From positions 62,792 through 126,791 of the forward strand of contig DKPN01000061.1 of the NCBI GenBank assembly GCA_002471195.1: a DNA stretch of 64,000 nt, read 5' to 3'. The notes below the pieces were generated by a model. It did no database searches. It had not been told where the DNA came from and was given only the letters and a program-made list of their open reading frames with translations. Positions 46,570 through 53,782 of this stretch are shown one piece after another. The stretch is from Bacteroides sp. UBA7333. GTDB taxonomy: Bacteria > Bacteroidota > Bacteroidia > Bacteroidales > Bacteroidaceae. Position 1 is the stretch's first letter; the number at the start of each line of letters is the position of its first letter. Both the position numbers and the translations under genes were made by a program.

Positions 46570-46595
46570 CCTCAATATTGATTACAATATTGAGG
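46570..46595 (-). terminator. Terminator after the three tandem PepSY-like genes
   Basis: Perfect 11-bp inverted repeat, CCTCAATATTG (46570-46580) and CAATATTGAGG (46585-46595), with a 4-nt loop. On the minus strand it is followed by a run of seven T with flanking T-rich bases. Confidence 0.85.
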
Positions 46596-46660
46596 CCGTT
46601 CTTACTAAATTTCAAATCAGTATGAGCTATTCTGAAACTAACTATTTATTCTTGCGATTC

Positions 46661-46966
46661 TTATTCTTGCACTTCGCCTGCTTCGTTGAAATTCACGGTT
46701 TTTTCGTTTCCTTCAACATCAGTAAATACCACTGTGTAGATTTTCGATCCATCTTCTTTTACTTCCACCGTTGCCGATTTCGCTGTCAGTTCGCTAAAGT
46801 TTTTAACAATCGAGTTGGCTACTGCTTCGGGTAGATCCGATAGTTCGATAGGTTGACCATCATTACCCATTACCATTACTGTCGATACTGTTGCCATCTC
46901 TGTTGCGTTTACTACAAATGTTGACATTCCCATCACTAATGCTACTGCTACAAATAACTTTTTCAT
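46661..46966 (-). CDS. Small secreted PepSY-like protein, copy 3 of 3
   Basis: Protein of 101 residues with a cleavable signal peptide (about 1-21, ending NA|T). The mature part is one PepSY-like unit: IELSDLPEAVANSIVKNFSELTAKSATVEVKEDGSKIYTVVF, then the acidic strand KTVNFNEAGEVQE. It is most similar to the middle copy; both end in GE-V/I-QE. It is the last gene of a three-gene array whose members are separated by only 64-68 bp, and it ends at the terminator at 46570. Function of this type of periplasmic protein is unknown. Confidence 0.85.
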   Translation of the reverse strand: MKKLFVAVALVMGMSTFVVNATEMATVSTVMVMGNDGQPIELSDLPEAVANSIVKNFSELTAKSATVEVKEDGSKIYTVVFTDVEGNEKTVNFNEAGEVQE

Positions 46967-47030
46967 AATCGTAAAATTTAAATAAATGATTTTGCTTAAT
47001 TTCTATATAAGTTAGTCCGCTATGGGCTTA

Positions 47031-47339
47031 TTATTCTTGAATTTCGCCTTCTTCGTTGAAGTTTACCTCTTTGCCGTTTCCTTCGCTATCTGCCAAAACT
47101 ACTTTGTAGATTTTCGATCCGTCTTCTTTTACTTCTACCGTTGCCGATTTCGCTGTGAGTTCACCAAAGTTTTTAGCGATTGAGTTGGCTACTGCTTCGG
47201 GTAGATCCGATAGCTCGATAGGTTGACCATCGGCACCCATTACCATCACTGTAGATGTTGTTGCTACCTCGGTTGCGTTTACTACCATTGTTGATACTCC
47301 CAAAACCAATGCTACTGCTACAAATAACTTTTTCATCAT
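47031..47339 (-). CDS. Small secreted PepSY-like protein, copy 2 of 3
   Basis: Protein of 101-102 residues; a start at the second of two consecutive ATGs (47336) makes it colinear with its sisters. Signal peptide as in the other copies (MKKLFVAVALVLGVSTMVVNA), then LPEAVANSIAKNFGELTAKSATVEVKEDGSKIYKVVLADSEGN. It is nearly identical to copy 3 through the helix and first strands, which points to a recent duplication. The leader before the ATG (revcomp of CGTAAAATTTAAAT) is also duplicated between copies. Confidence 0.85.
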   Translation of the reverse strand: MMKKLFVAVALVLGVSTMVVNATEVATTSTVMVMGADGQPIELSDLPEAVANSIAKNFGELTAKSATVEVKEDGSKIYKVVLADSEGNGKEVNFNEEGEIQE

Positions 47340-47407
47340 CGTAAAATTTAAATATTATATTTTTATTGAATTAAAATCGGGTATCATAAAACTCGCTGCG
47401 TAGGGGC

Positions 47408-47713
47408 TTAACCTATGATTTTGCCAAACTCGTCGAAGCTTACATCCAAGAAGTTGCCTTCGTTGTCGGTGAATACAATCACATAAAACTCTTCGCCTTC
47501 TGCATTTACTTCGATCATTGCCGATTTTGCTGTAAGTTCACCAAAAATAGTGGCGATTGAGTTGACTACTGCTTCAGGTAGATCCGATAGTTCGATAGGT
47601 TGGCCATCTCCGCTCATTACCATTACTGAAGATACTGTTGCCATTTCTGTTGCGTTTGCTACTAATGTTGACATTCCCATAACCAATGCTACTGCTACAA
47701 ATAACTTTTTCAT
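47408..47713 (-). CDS. Small secreted PepSY-like protein, copy 1 of 3 (promoter-proximal)
   Basis: Protein of 101 residues, the first of the array. Signal peptide and helix match the other copies (IELSDLPEAVVNSIATIFGELTAKSAMIEV), but the second half has diverged (NAEGEEFYVIVFTDNEGNFLDVSFDEFGKIIG). It lies directly downstream of a consensus sigma-54 promoter (47767-47781), with a row of TGGGGAAT sites further upstream. The NtrC-type activator gene is the next gene on the other side. This arrangement suggests stress- or signal-induced secretion of many copies of a small periplasmic protein. Confidence 0.85.
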   Translation of the reverse strand: MKKLFVAVALVMGMSTLVANATEMATVSSVMVMSGDGQPIELSDLPEAVVNSIATIFGELTAKSAMIEVNAEGEEFYVIVFTDNEGNFLDVSFDEFGKIIG

Positions 47714-47766
47714 AATCGTAATTTTTAAAATTTCATATTTTCGTTTCGTTCTATACTTACATCATT

Positions 47767-47781
47767 GCAATACGCGTGCCA
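47767..47781 (-). promoter_or_regulatory. Consensus sigma-54 (-24/-12) promoter
   Basis: On the minus strand the sequence is TGGCAC, five bases (GCGTA), TTGC, followed by AAT. It is a perfect match to TGGCAC-N5-TTGC with the invariant GG and GC 10 bp apart. Transcription would start near 47755, about 40 nt before the first PepSY-like gene. Confidence 0.8.
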
Positions 47782-47841
47782 AACGATGGGTGTATTTGTT
47801 AATATGCAGAAAATGAGGGGTATAGCGTAGCGTGCCACAAA

Positions 47842-47910
47842 TGGGGAATGTGGAAAAGTGGGGAATTTGCTGTGGGGAGTGGGGAATTATTCCCCAAAAT
47901 AATGGGGAAA
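47842..47910. promoter_or_regulatory. Cluster of TGGGGAAT sites: predicted activator-binding region
   Basis: TGGGGAAT at 47842-47849 and 47859-47866, TGGGGAG at 47873-47879, the perfect 17-bp palindrome TGGGGAATTATTCCCCA at 47880-47896, and TGGGGAAA at 47903-47910. They lie 60-130 bp upstream of the sigma-54 promoter, the usual distance for enhancer sites of NtrC-type activators. Confidence 0.65.
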
Positions 47911-47972
47911 GGTGTGTGGCATACATCATGGCACTGTGCGAACCGGGTGCAGTGAGTAGCCACGTAGCAGTA

Positions 47973-49343
47973 TCAATCTATGTGATACTGCTTCATCTTA
48001 TTATATAAGGTTTTTCGGTCGATGCCCAATAGCTGAGCCGCCTTGCTTTTATTGTTGCCTGTTTGGTGGAGTGCCTTTTTGATACGATTGATTTCGGTAT
48101 CTTCATCAAAAAGAGCCACAGCATTGGATGTGGCGGGTGCAGAAGGTTGCAAGTTTAAGTCGAAAGCCGTAATCATATCGGTTGGTGCCAAAAGGGTGGC
48201 CCGTTTTACCACGTTTTTAAGTTCGCGTAAGTTGCCGGTCCATACATGCTTTTGCATCTGTTCAATGGCATCGGCAGTAAATCCTTTGAGGTTGCGGTCG
48301 AGAGCTTCGTTGGCTTGGTCGAGAAAGAAGTTAGCAAACAAAGGGATATCTTCCATGCGTTCGTTGAGCGAAGGCATCTTTAGCGTAAATTCGTTGAGGC
48401 GGTGGTAAAGATCCTCGCGAAAGGTGCCCTCTTCGATGGCTTGTTGCAGGTTTTCGTTGGTAGCACTTACTACGCGTATGTCTACATCAATCTCTTTGGT
48501 CGATCCTACGGGGCGAATCTTGCGTTCTTGCAAAGCACGAAGTAGTTGTACTTGCACCTCATAGCTCAGGTTGCCCACTTCGTCGAGAAACAGCGTACCG
48601 CCGTTGGCTTCGACAAAAGCCCCCGTTTTATCTTGCAAAGCTCCTGTAAACGAGCCTTTGATGTGGCCGAAAAACTCAGAAGCCGCCAGCTCTTTCGGAA
48701 TAGAGCCACAGTCGATAGCCACAAACGGTTTGTCGGCTCGCTTGCTGAGTTGGTGAATGCGGTGCGCCACATACTCCTTGCCTGTGCCGCTGGCACCATT
48801 GATGAGAACCGTCATCGGGGTAGGTGCTACCAAATCGACATATCGATACAACTGTCGAGCCGCCTCGCTTTCGCCCTCTAAGAAGGCAGGCGATGCCGTA
48901 ATGGTTTTGGCAGGGGCGGTTTTGCCAACCACTGTTTGCTGTGATGCCACGGGCGCAGGCTGCACTTGCGTTTGGGGTTGCGCTATGGCCTCATTGATTT
49001 TTCGCAATAGCTCATCGGGTTGTACCGGTTTCGATATATAGTCGGCTGCGCCCTCTTTCATGGCTTGTACGGCCGATTGAATTTCGGCATAGCCGGTCAT
49101 AATGATCAGTGGAATGGTTTGTCCGCACTCCTTCATCCATGCCAATAGCTGAATGCCATCGCCATCGGGCAGACGAAGATCCGATAGTACCAAGTCGTAG
49201 CGGTGGTCCGAAAGTAGTTTGCGTGCGCGCGCACTGCTACCCGTTGCCTCTACCTGAAACCCTTTTTTGATGAGCCATGTTTTTAGCATGGTAGCAAAAG
49301 TCAAATCATCTTCTACAATAAGGAGTGAGTAATTCATAATCAT
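47973..49343 (-). CDS. NtrC-family sigma-54-dependent response regulator
   Basis: Protein of 456 residues. The receiver domain (about 5-120) has acidic pocket E11-D12-D13 and phosphoacceptor D55 (LSDLRLPDGDG). A Gln/Pro/Ala-rich linker (122-150) follows. The AAA+ domain (about 155-385) has Walker A GASGTGKE (183-190), the sigma-54 contact loop GSFTGA (230-235) and Walker B GTLFLDEVG. The C-terminal Fis-type helix-turn-helix (about 415-455; NNKSKAAQLLGIDRKTLYNKMKQY) binds enhancer sites. It sits between its predicted target promoter and the hybrid kinase gene. The -7 box is at 49365-49372. M3 (49337) is an alternative start. Confidence 0.95.
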   Translation of the reverse strand: MIMNYSLLIVEDDLTFATMLKTWLIKKGFQVEATGSSARARKLLSDHRYDLVLSDLRLPDGDGIQLLAWMKECGQTIPLIIMTGYAEIQSAVQAMKEGAADYISKPVQPDELLRKINEAIAQPQTQVQPAPVASQQTVVGKTAPAKTITASPAFLEGESEAARQLYRYVDLVAPTPMTVLINGASGTGKEYVAHRIHQLSKRADKPFVAIDCGSIPKELAASEFFGHIKGSFTGALQDKTGAFVEANGGTLFLDEVGNLSYEVQVQLLRALQERKIRPVGSTKEIDVDIRVVSATNENLQQAIEEGTFREDLYHRLNEFTLKMPSLNERMEDIPLFANFFLDQANEALDRNLKGFTADAIEQMQKHVWTGNLRELKNVVKRATLLAPTDMITAFDLNLQPSAPATSNAVALFDEDTEINRIKKALHQTGNNKSKAAQLLGIDRKTLYNKMKQYHID

Positions 49344-49364
49344 ATTTTACTTATATAATGTATG

Positions 49365-49372
49365 CAAAGTTA
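49365..49372 (-). promoter_or_regulatory. -7 box of the response-regulator gene
   Basis: CAAAGTTA on the plus strand equals TAACTTTG on the minus strand, 22 bp before the ATG. Confidence 0.45.
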
Positions 49373-49444
49373 TACTTTTTTGGCACGGTTCGCACCATTC
49401 ATCCATACCTTTTAACTATAACGGGGTAGATGCTCCCCTCTTGT

Positions 49445-51955
49445 TTAGGCCAATGTAGCCACATAGCTCTGTGCTGCTTTCATCACTTCGTCTAGCTGAG
49501 TGAGCACCTCTTGGGTGCGCCAAGTGTATTCGGCTTCGGCCGTTTGCTCTATGTTCATGGTTTCGAGTTGGTGCAGCAACTCGGCAGTGCGGGTAGCTCC
49601 AATCATGCTACATACCGGTAGCATCTTGTGTGCCAATGCCGCTAGGGTGGAAGGCTCTTTTTGTGCCAATGCCGCCGATAGTGCTTCGCTGTTTTTGGCA
49701 GTCTCGGCAATGAAAATGTTTATAATTTCGGCAGCAGCAGCGTTGTCGCCTTCCGAAAACATCGTGAGCGATTCGAATGAAAAACGAGATTCATCCTCCT
49801 CTTTCTCAGGTTTCATCGACACTTGCTCTTTTGCGGTGGGCAGAGTGCAACTCAGCAATCGTCCTATGATGTGTGCAGCCTCTTGAGCGGTAAAGGGCTT
49901 ATGTAGCAAATCGTCGAAACCTTGCGCTTTGATCTGCTCCAACCTCATGTCGCTGCGTGCTGTTACAGCAATCACCGGTAGCCGCTCTAGCCCCTCGATG
50001 GGTAGCTTGCGAATGGCACTGATCAGTTCGAAACCATTCATGGCAGGCATTTGCAAATCGGTCAATACAGCATCGTAGTGCTCCTTTTGTATCCGTTGCA
50101 AAGCCTCGTTAGGGTGTAGGCAGCAAGTACAGTCGATAGGATACATCGACAGCATGTTGCGCGTGAGTTCCAGTTGAATGCGGTCATCATCGATGAGTAG
50201 TAGCGACACCCTCTTTTCGCATACGGGTAGTGTCTGTTTGCTTCGGTTGCGAAAGGCTTTCTCAATGCCCGGAGTAGCGGCTGGAAGCGGCATCTCTACG
50301 GCAAAAGTAGTGCCCTTGCCGGGTGTGCTTGCCACGCCGATGGTGCCATCGAGCAGCTGCACCAACTTATGTGTGATGGCCAGCCCCAAGCCAAAGCCCT
50401 CGTGTGCTTGCGCATTTTTAAGCCTGCTGAACTCCTTGAACAGCAAGTTGCGCTCTTCGGGCGGAATTCCGATGCCCGTATCGGATACACTAAAACTCAG
50501 TCGACCTTTGTTGATGCCGGCGTGCAGTGTCACCTCGCCTTTTGCGGTAAACTTAATGGCATTGGATAATAAGTTTTCTACAATTTGGCGAATGCGAAAT
50601 GGGTCGCCTATGCTGATGGTGTCGAGCGATAGGTCGGGTTTAAAAACCAGTTGCAGCCCTTTGTTGTTGGCCAGCGGGTCGAAGCTGCGGTCGATCGATA
50701 AAAACAGCTCGGCAGGACTAAACGTGGTGCGGTCGATGCTCATCTTATCGGCATCCAGGCGATGATAGTCGAGTAGCGCATTCACCAAATTGAGCAGATG
50801 CGATGCCGATCCGTGCATGTTGTCGAGATAGAAGCGTTGACGCTCCTCGTGTGTGATGCGCGAAAGCAGGTCGATATATCCCAGTATCGATCCGGTAGGA
50901 GCTTTAATGTCGTGGGTGATGGTGAGCATCAAGTTTTCGCGCGTCTTCAGCAGGTCTTCCGCCTTCTTTTTGGCTTTCTCCAGTTCGCGACGATAATGGT
51001 TGCTTCGTGCCACATCGCGCCATACCAACAAAAAGAAGATGCCCGCCAGCAAAATGGCGGCTATGGCAATGGCTGTGAGCGTCAGTGCCGAATGTCGTTT
51101 TATCTTATCGCCCTCTTCGCGGCGCATATTGCTCAATTTCTGTTCGCGGTTTTCGATATCGGTCAGCAGTTGGTTCACCTTTTGGTTGAGCTTCAACCCA
51201 TTCACCCGGAGTAGCCGTGTGCGTCGGTTGATGTCGGCGGTAGAGGTGCGTTGCGAGTCGGCCACTCGCGCGCTGATGTCATTGAGCAGCGAAGCCACCG
51301 TGTCAACCGGGTTGTAAGCCTTGTCGATGGTGTCGATGTATTGCTCATGAATCACATTCGTCACCTCTATCGAGTCTTTCTTGTCGGGCACAAACACCTC
51401 TGCCAGTCGCTTAAAAAACTTCTTTGGCTTTTTGGGCATGGCATAGCTATCGCTGATGGTGATGGTTTTGTGCGAAATGTGCTGTTGCTGATGATTGATC
51501 AGCGTATCTTGCTCCGCCTCAAGCTCTTTGAGGTGCTGCTGATAGAGTTTCTCGGTTCCTCCCTCGCGGATTGCATCCAACAAATTGCGCATGTTTCGCT
51601 CTTTTTCAACAATGAGCATACGCACCGTGTCCAGACGCATCAACTGCGTGTTGTCGGTCAGCAGTATTTGTAGCGAATCGATAGCTGTCGATGTTTCACG
51701 CATCAATCGTCGATACTTACTATACTGCTCGAGCGATCCGGCACTGAGCGATTGTCCGAGCACTTCGGCCTGATGCAAGCGGTTCATTACTTGTGCCGTG
51801 AGCTTACGTTGTCGGGCCAACACATCTTGATCATGGTCGCTCCGGGTGAGTTGTCGCATTTCGGTAAAAATATAACCGATCGATGCAATAAGGAGTACCA
51901 CCAACAGCACATATCCCAGTGCCGCTTTGGTTTGTATAGAGGGTTTATACTTCAC
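49445..51955 (-). CDS. Hybrid histidine kinase with receiver and HPt domains
   Basis: Sensor of 836 residues. TM1 (about 12-30) and TM2 (about 291-313) flank a 260-residue periplasmic part that is mostly helical. HisKA has the phospho-accepting H348 in THDIKAPTG. The HATPase domain (about 450-560) has NLLSNAIKFT, DTGIGIP and GFGLGLAI. The receiver (about 582-700) has D633 in LTDLQMP. The C-terminal HPt domain (about 740-830) has H776 in ALAHKMLP. A complete His-Asp-His relay in one protein must pass phosphate to an external Asp; the adjacent NtrC-type regulator is the obvious partner. The signal sensed is unknown. Confidence 0.95.
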   Translation of the reverse strand: MKYKPSIQTKAALGYVLLVVLLIASIGYIFTEMRQLTRSDHDQDVLARQRKLTAQVMNRLHQAEVLGQSLSAGSLEQYSKYRRLMRETSTAIDSLQILLTDNTQLMRLDTVRMLIVEKERNMRNLLDAIREGGTEKLYQQHLKELEAEQDTLINHQQQHISHKTITISDSYAMPKKPKKFFKRLAEVFVPDKKDSIEVTNVIHEQYIDTIDKAYNPVDTVASLLNDISARVADSQRTSTADINRRTRLLRVNGLKLNQKVNQLLTDIENREQKLSNMRREEGDKIKRHSALTLTAIAIAAILLAGIFFLLVWRDVARSNHYRRELEKAKKKAEDLLKTRENLMLTITHDIKAPTGSILGYIDLLSRITHEERQRFYLDNMHGSASHLLNLVNALLDYHRLDADKMSIDRTTFSPAELFLSIDRSFDPLANNKGLQLVFKPDLSLDTISIGDPFRIRQIVENLLSNAIKFTAKGEVTLHAGINKGRLSFSVSDTGIGIPPEERNLLFKEFSRLKNAQAHEGFGLGLAITHKLVQLLDGTIGVASTPGKGTTFAVEMPLPAATPGIEKAFRNRSKQTLPVCEKRVSLLLIDDDRIQLELTRNMLSMYPIDCTCCLHPNEALQRIQKEHYDAVLTDLQMPAMNGFELISAIRKLPIEGLERLPVIAVTARSDMRLEQIKAQGFDDLLHKPFTAQEAAHIIGRLLSCTLPTAKEQVSMKPEKEEDESRFSFESLTMFSEGDNAAAAEIINIFIAETAKNSEALSAALAQKEPSTLAALAHKMLPVCSMIGATRTAELLHQLETMNIEQTAEAEYTWRTQEVLTQLDEVMKAAQSYVATLA

Positions 51956-51978
51956 GCTATTGGGGAGTTAAGTTGGTA

Positions 51979-51986
51979 CAAATGTA
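51979..51986 (-). promoter_or_regulatory. -7 box of the hybrid kinase gene
   Basis: CAAATGTA on the plus strand equals TACATTTG on the minus strand, 24 bp before the ATG. Confidence 0.4.
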
Positions 51987-52068
51987 ACCATTAGCATGCA
52001 AATGTTGTTTAAAGCCCAACCATTTACAGTATAATAAATGTGAAAATAGAGTCGCTCTGCCGTTTTGG

Positions 52069-52782
52069 CTACACCATCATGTGACGGCGAATCGAGAATT
52101 TTACAATAGCCATGGCATTGATGCTGCTTAGCTCAATGTCGAGTGGGTCGTGATGGTTGTTGTAGCTCACCAGTTTAATGCATCCCTTTTTTTCCGACCG
52201 ATTGATGTATTTCACCGACAGATATTCGTCGTCGTCGAGCATGAACGATACCAAATATATTTCGCCATAAATGAGGTTATTAAAGCTGCCAATTTCTTTG
52301 AACCCGATAATGTCGCCCGATTTAAGGAGCGGATACATACTGTCGCCACTCACATAAACCGCCCCATCGCACGAGGGGATGTTGGGGATTGCAATGTTGC
52401 CCACCACAAACTGATGCTTGTGTGCCAAGAGGGTGCGTAGGTTGGCAGCCGCTTCAATGTCGTAAAGCTGCACTTGGCGGTCGGCTTTGCATTCTACTGT
52501 TTTCGTTTTGTGAATTATCTGAATCTTTCCGTCGGCTCCCTCATCGTTGCAATAAAGGGGAGGCATGGTTTGGTTGCACCCTTTTCCGGTAAGCAGCCAG
52601 TTGAAATCTACATTTTGAAGTTTGCCCAAAAGTAGGGCATAGTCGATGCGGCGGCGCGATTGCCAGTTGCTTAGTGTGGCGCGCGATATACCCAGAAAAT
52701 CGGCCAACTCGCTGTCGTTCTTAAAGTTCATGGCCTGTTTGGCACGTTTTATAATTTCGGATGCTTCCCAACTGTTTTCCAT
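52069..52782 (-). CDS. XRE-S24 phage-type repressor (LexA/CI-like)
   Basis: Protein of 237 residues. The N-terminal helix-turn-helix (about 8-65; DSELADFLGISRATLSNWQSRRRID) belongs to the Bacteroidetes CI-like type with the NWLLTGKGC end. The C-terminal S24 peptidase domain (about 130-220) has the catalytic Ser in VSGDSMYPLLKSGDII and the Lys in LSVKYINRS. Such repressors cleave themselves when RecA filaments form, or act as stable dimers. The Ala-Gly-type cleavage site was not clearly seen. It is divergent from a small operon, with a perfect palindrome at 52880-52900 between them. Confidence 0.92.
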   Translation of the reverse strand: MENSWEASEIIKRAKQAMNFKNDSELADFLGISRATLSNWQSRRRIDYALLLGKLQNVDFNWLLTGKGCNQTMPPLYCNDEGADGKIQIIHKTKTVECKADRQVQLYDIEAAANLRTLLAHKHQFVVGNIAIPNIPSCDGAVYVSGDSMYPLLKSGDIIGFKEIGSFNNLIYGEIYLVSFMLDDDEYLSVKYINRSEKKGCIKLVSYNNHHDPLDIELSSINAMAIVKFSIRRHMMV

Positions 52783-52879
52783 TATCGTGGCGATTAAAGT
52801 CGTTGTAAAAATATTTTATTCGGCTACCGTCTCATACTCAATTGTTTATCATTTTTATTTCGAATTTTCGATAATTTGA

Positions 52880-52900
52880 TAGTTTTCAAATAGAAAACTA
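52880..52900. promoter_or_regulatory. Perfect palindrome, predicted repressor operator
   Basis: Arms TAGTTTTC (52880-52887) and GAAAACTA (52893-52900) separated by 5 bp. It lies 98 bp upstream of the repressor start and overlaps the -33 region of the plus-strand promoter at 52904-52911, so binding would block it. Confidence 0.65.
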
Positions 52901-52903
52901 AAT

Positions 52904-52911
52904 TACCTTTG
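52904..52911 (+). promoter_or_regulatory. -7 box of the phage-like small-gene operon
   Basis: TACCTTTG matches TAnnTTTG, directly behind the palindrome. Transcription would start near 52918, about 50 nt before the 58-residue ORF. Confidence 0.55.
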
Positions 52912-52969
52912 TTCGCATGATTTGAGCCTCGGTATGGGTTCAAAAGTAGATATATAAAATGAAAAAACG

Positions 52970-53146
52970 ATGAAAAAAGCAAAAAAGATTCTCAAAATGT
53001 TTTCAAGATGTAAAGACTTACCTTTGTGCCTGCAAGCTGTTTTTCGCTTGATTCAACTTCTATTGGCTATACTTGGCAAGCCGTTGTTGCTTTGCGTATC
53101 AGCCTTGGCCTTGTTGATGAGCTGTTTTAGTCCTCGTCAGGAGTAG
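52970..53146 (+). CDS. 58-residue membrane peptide
   Basis: Small ORF with ATG at 52970 and TAG at 53144-53146. The head is basic (MKKAKKILKMFSRCK), followed by two hydrophobic segments (LCLQAVFRLIQLLLAILG and PLLLCVSALALLMSCF). It resembles phage- or toxin-like small membrane peptides, but no family was recognised. It is the first gene behind the predicted repressor-controlled promoter. A shorter ATG upstream (52960) gives only four codons and overlaps the start. Support is position, coding potential and signal-like composition. Confidence 0.5.
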   Translation: MKKAKKILKMFSRCKDLPLCLQAVFRLIQLLLAILGKPLLLCVSALALLMSCFSPRQE

Positions 53147-53177
53147 CCAAAAGGGCTGTCGGCTACCCGTATTGATC

Positions 53178-53246
53178 TGTCTTGGTAGCTAAGCAGACTT
53201 ACCACGGTGATTCAGCACAACTAGCACGTTGGGTCTGCTTTTCTAC
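53178..53246. repeat. Degenerate 22-bp tandem units (dispersed repeat family, locus 3)
   Basis: Units at 53178-53199, 53200-53221 and 53222-53243, followed by ACC. The middle unit starts ACCACGGTGATTCAGC and shares 10 of its first 12 bases with the unit at 27443. It lies in the gap between the 58- and 103-residue genes. Confidence 0.6.
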
Positions 53247-53334
53247 CAAATGCCGAAAAATGGCACACTTGTATTTTAAAAACGAAAACTATTATCTCTA
53301 AAAACGAAACAACAATTTTAAAATTGAAAACACT

Positions 53335-53646
53335 ATGAATTCAAACATCCCACAATCGTTGCGTACTTGTGCTTGCTGCAAGTGCCAACATCCCATCACC
53401 GAGTTTTATACCACTACCGGCGGACAGCTGGATCATTATTGCAAAGAGTGTCGCCGCAAAGCCAATCGCGAGCGCTACTACACACGCAGACGCAACGAAC
53501 TGAAACGTCGCAACTATCTGGTCATCACCGATGTTTCCGATAAAGTACTTCGCATGGCTCTCATCAAAAATGCCCTTCGCAATGTGCGCCTAAGCGTGGA
53601 GCGCAAGCGTCGCAAAGAGTGGGCTATCATCGATGCCGAAGAGTAA
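53335..53646 (+). CDS. Zinc-ribbon protein of phage type
   Basis: Protein of 103 residues. The N-terminal half is a predicted zinc ribbon, with C14-x2-C17 and C36-x2-C39 (further cysteines at 12 and 15). It continues into a very basic region (KECRRKANRERYYTRRRNELKRRNY). The C-terminal half is basic and helical (RMALIKNALRNVRLSVERKRRKEW). The layout fits a small DNA- or RNA-binding protein of phages and integrated elements. It shares the transcript with the DUF4373-type gene 136 bp downstream. Confidence 0.75.
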   Translation: MNSNIPQSLRTCACCKCQHPITEFYTTTGGQLDHYCKECRRKANRERYYTRRRNELKRRNYLVITDVSDKVLRMALIKNALRNVRLSVERKRRKEWAIIDAEE

Positions 53647-53782
53647 CAGCGCATCGCTTTCCATCTTGCCCAAAACATACCGTTGACAATTGTAGCAATC
53701 ACACCTTTGTCAACGGTTATCGACATGCCTTTGTTAAGGGATATCGACACATACCTATTTTTACACTCAACCATTAATCGCT

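Noticed and set aside
47842..47910. TGGGGAAT row as a replication-origin iteron set
   Set aside because: No replication gene is near, and position relative to the sigma-54 promoter and NtrC gene gives a better explanation.
49380..49400. TGGCAC near 49384 as a second sigma-54 promoter
   Set aside because: The GC element is not at the required distance on either strand.
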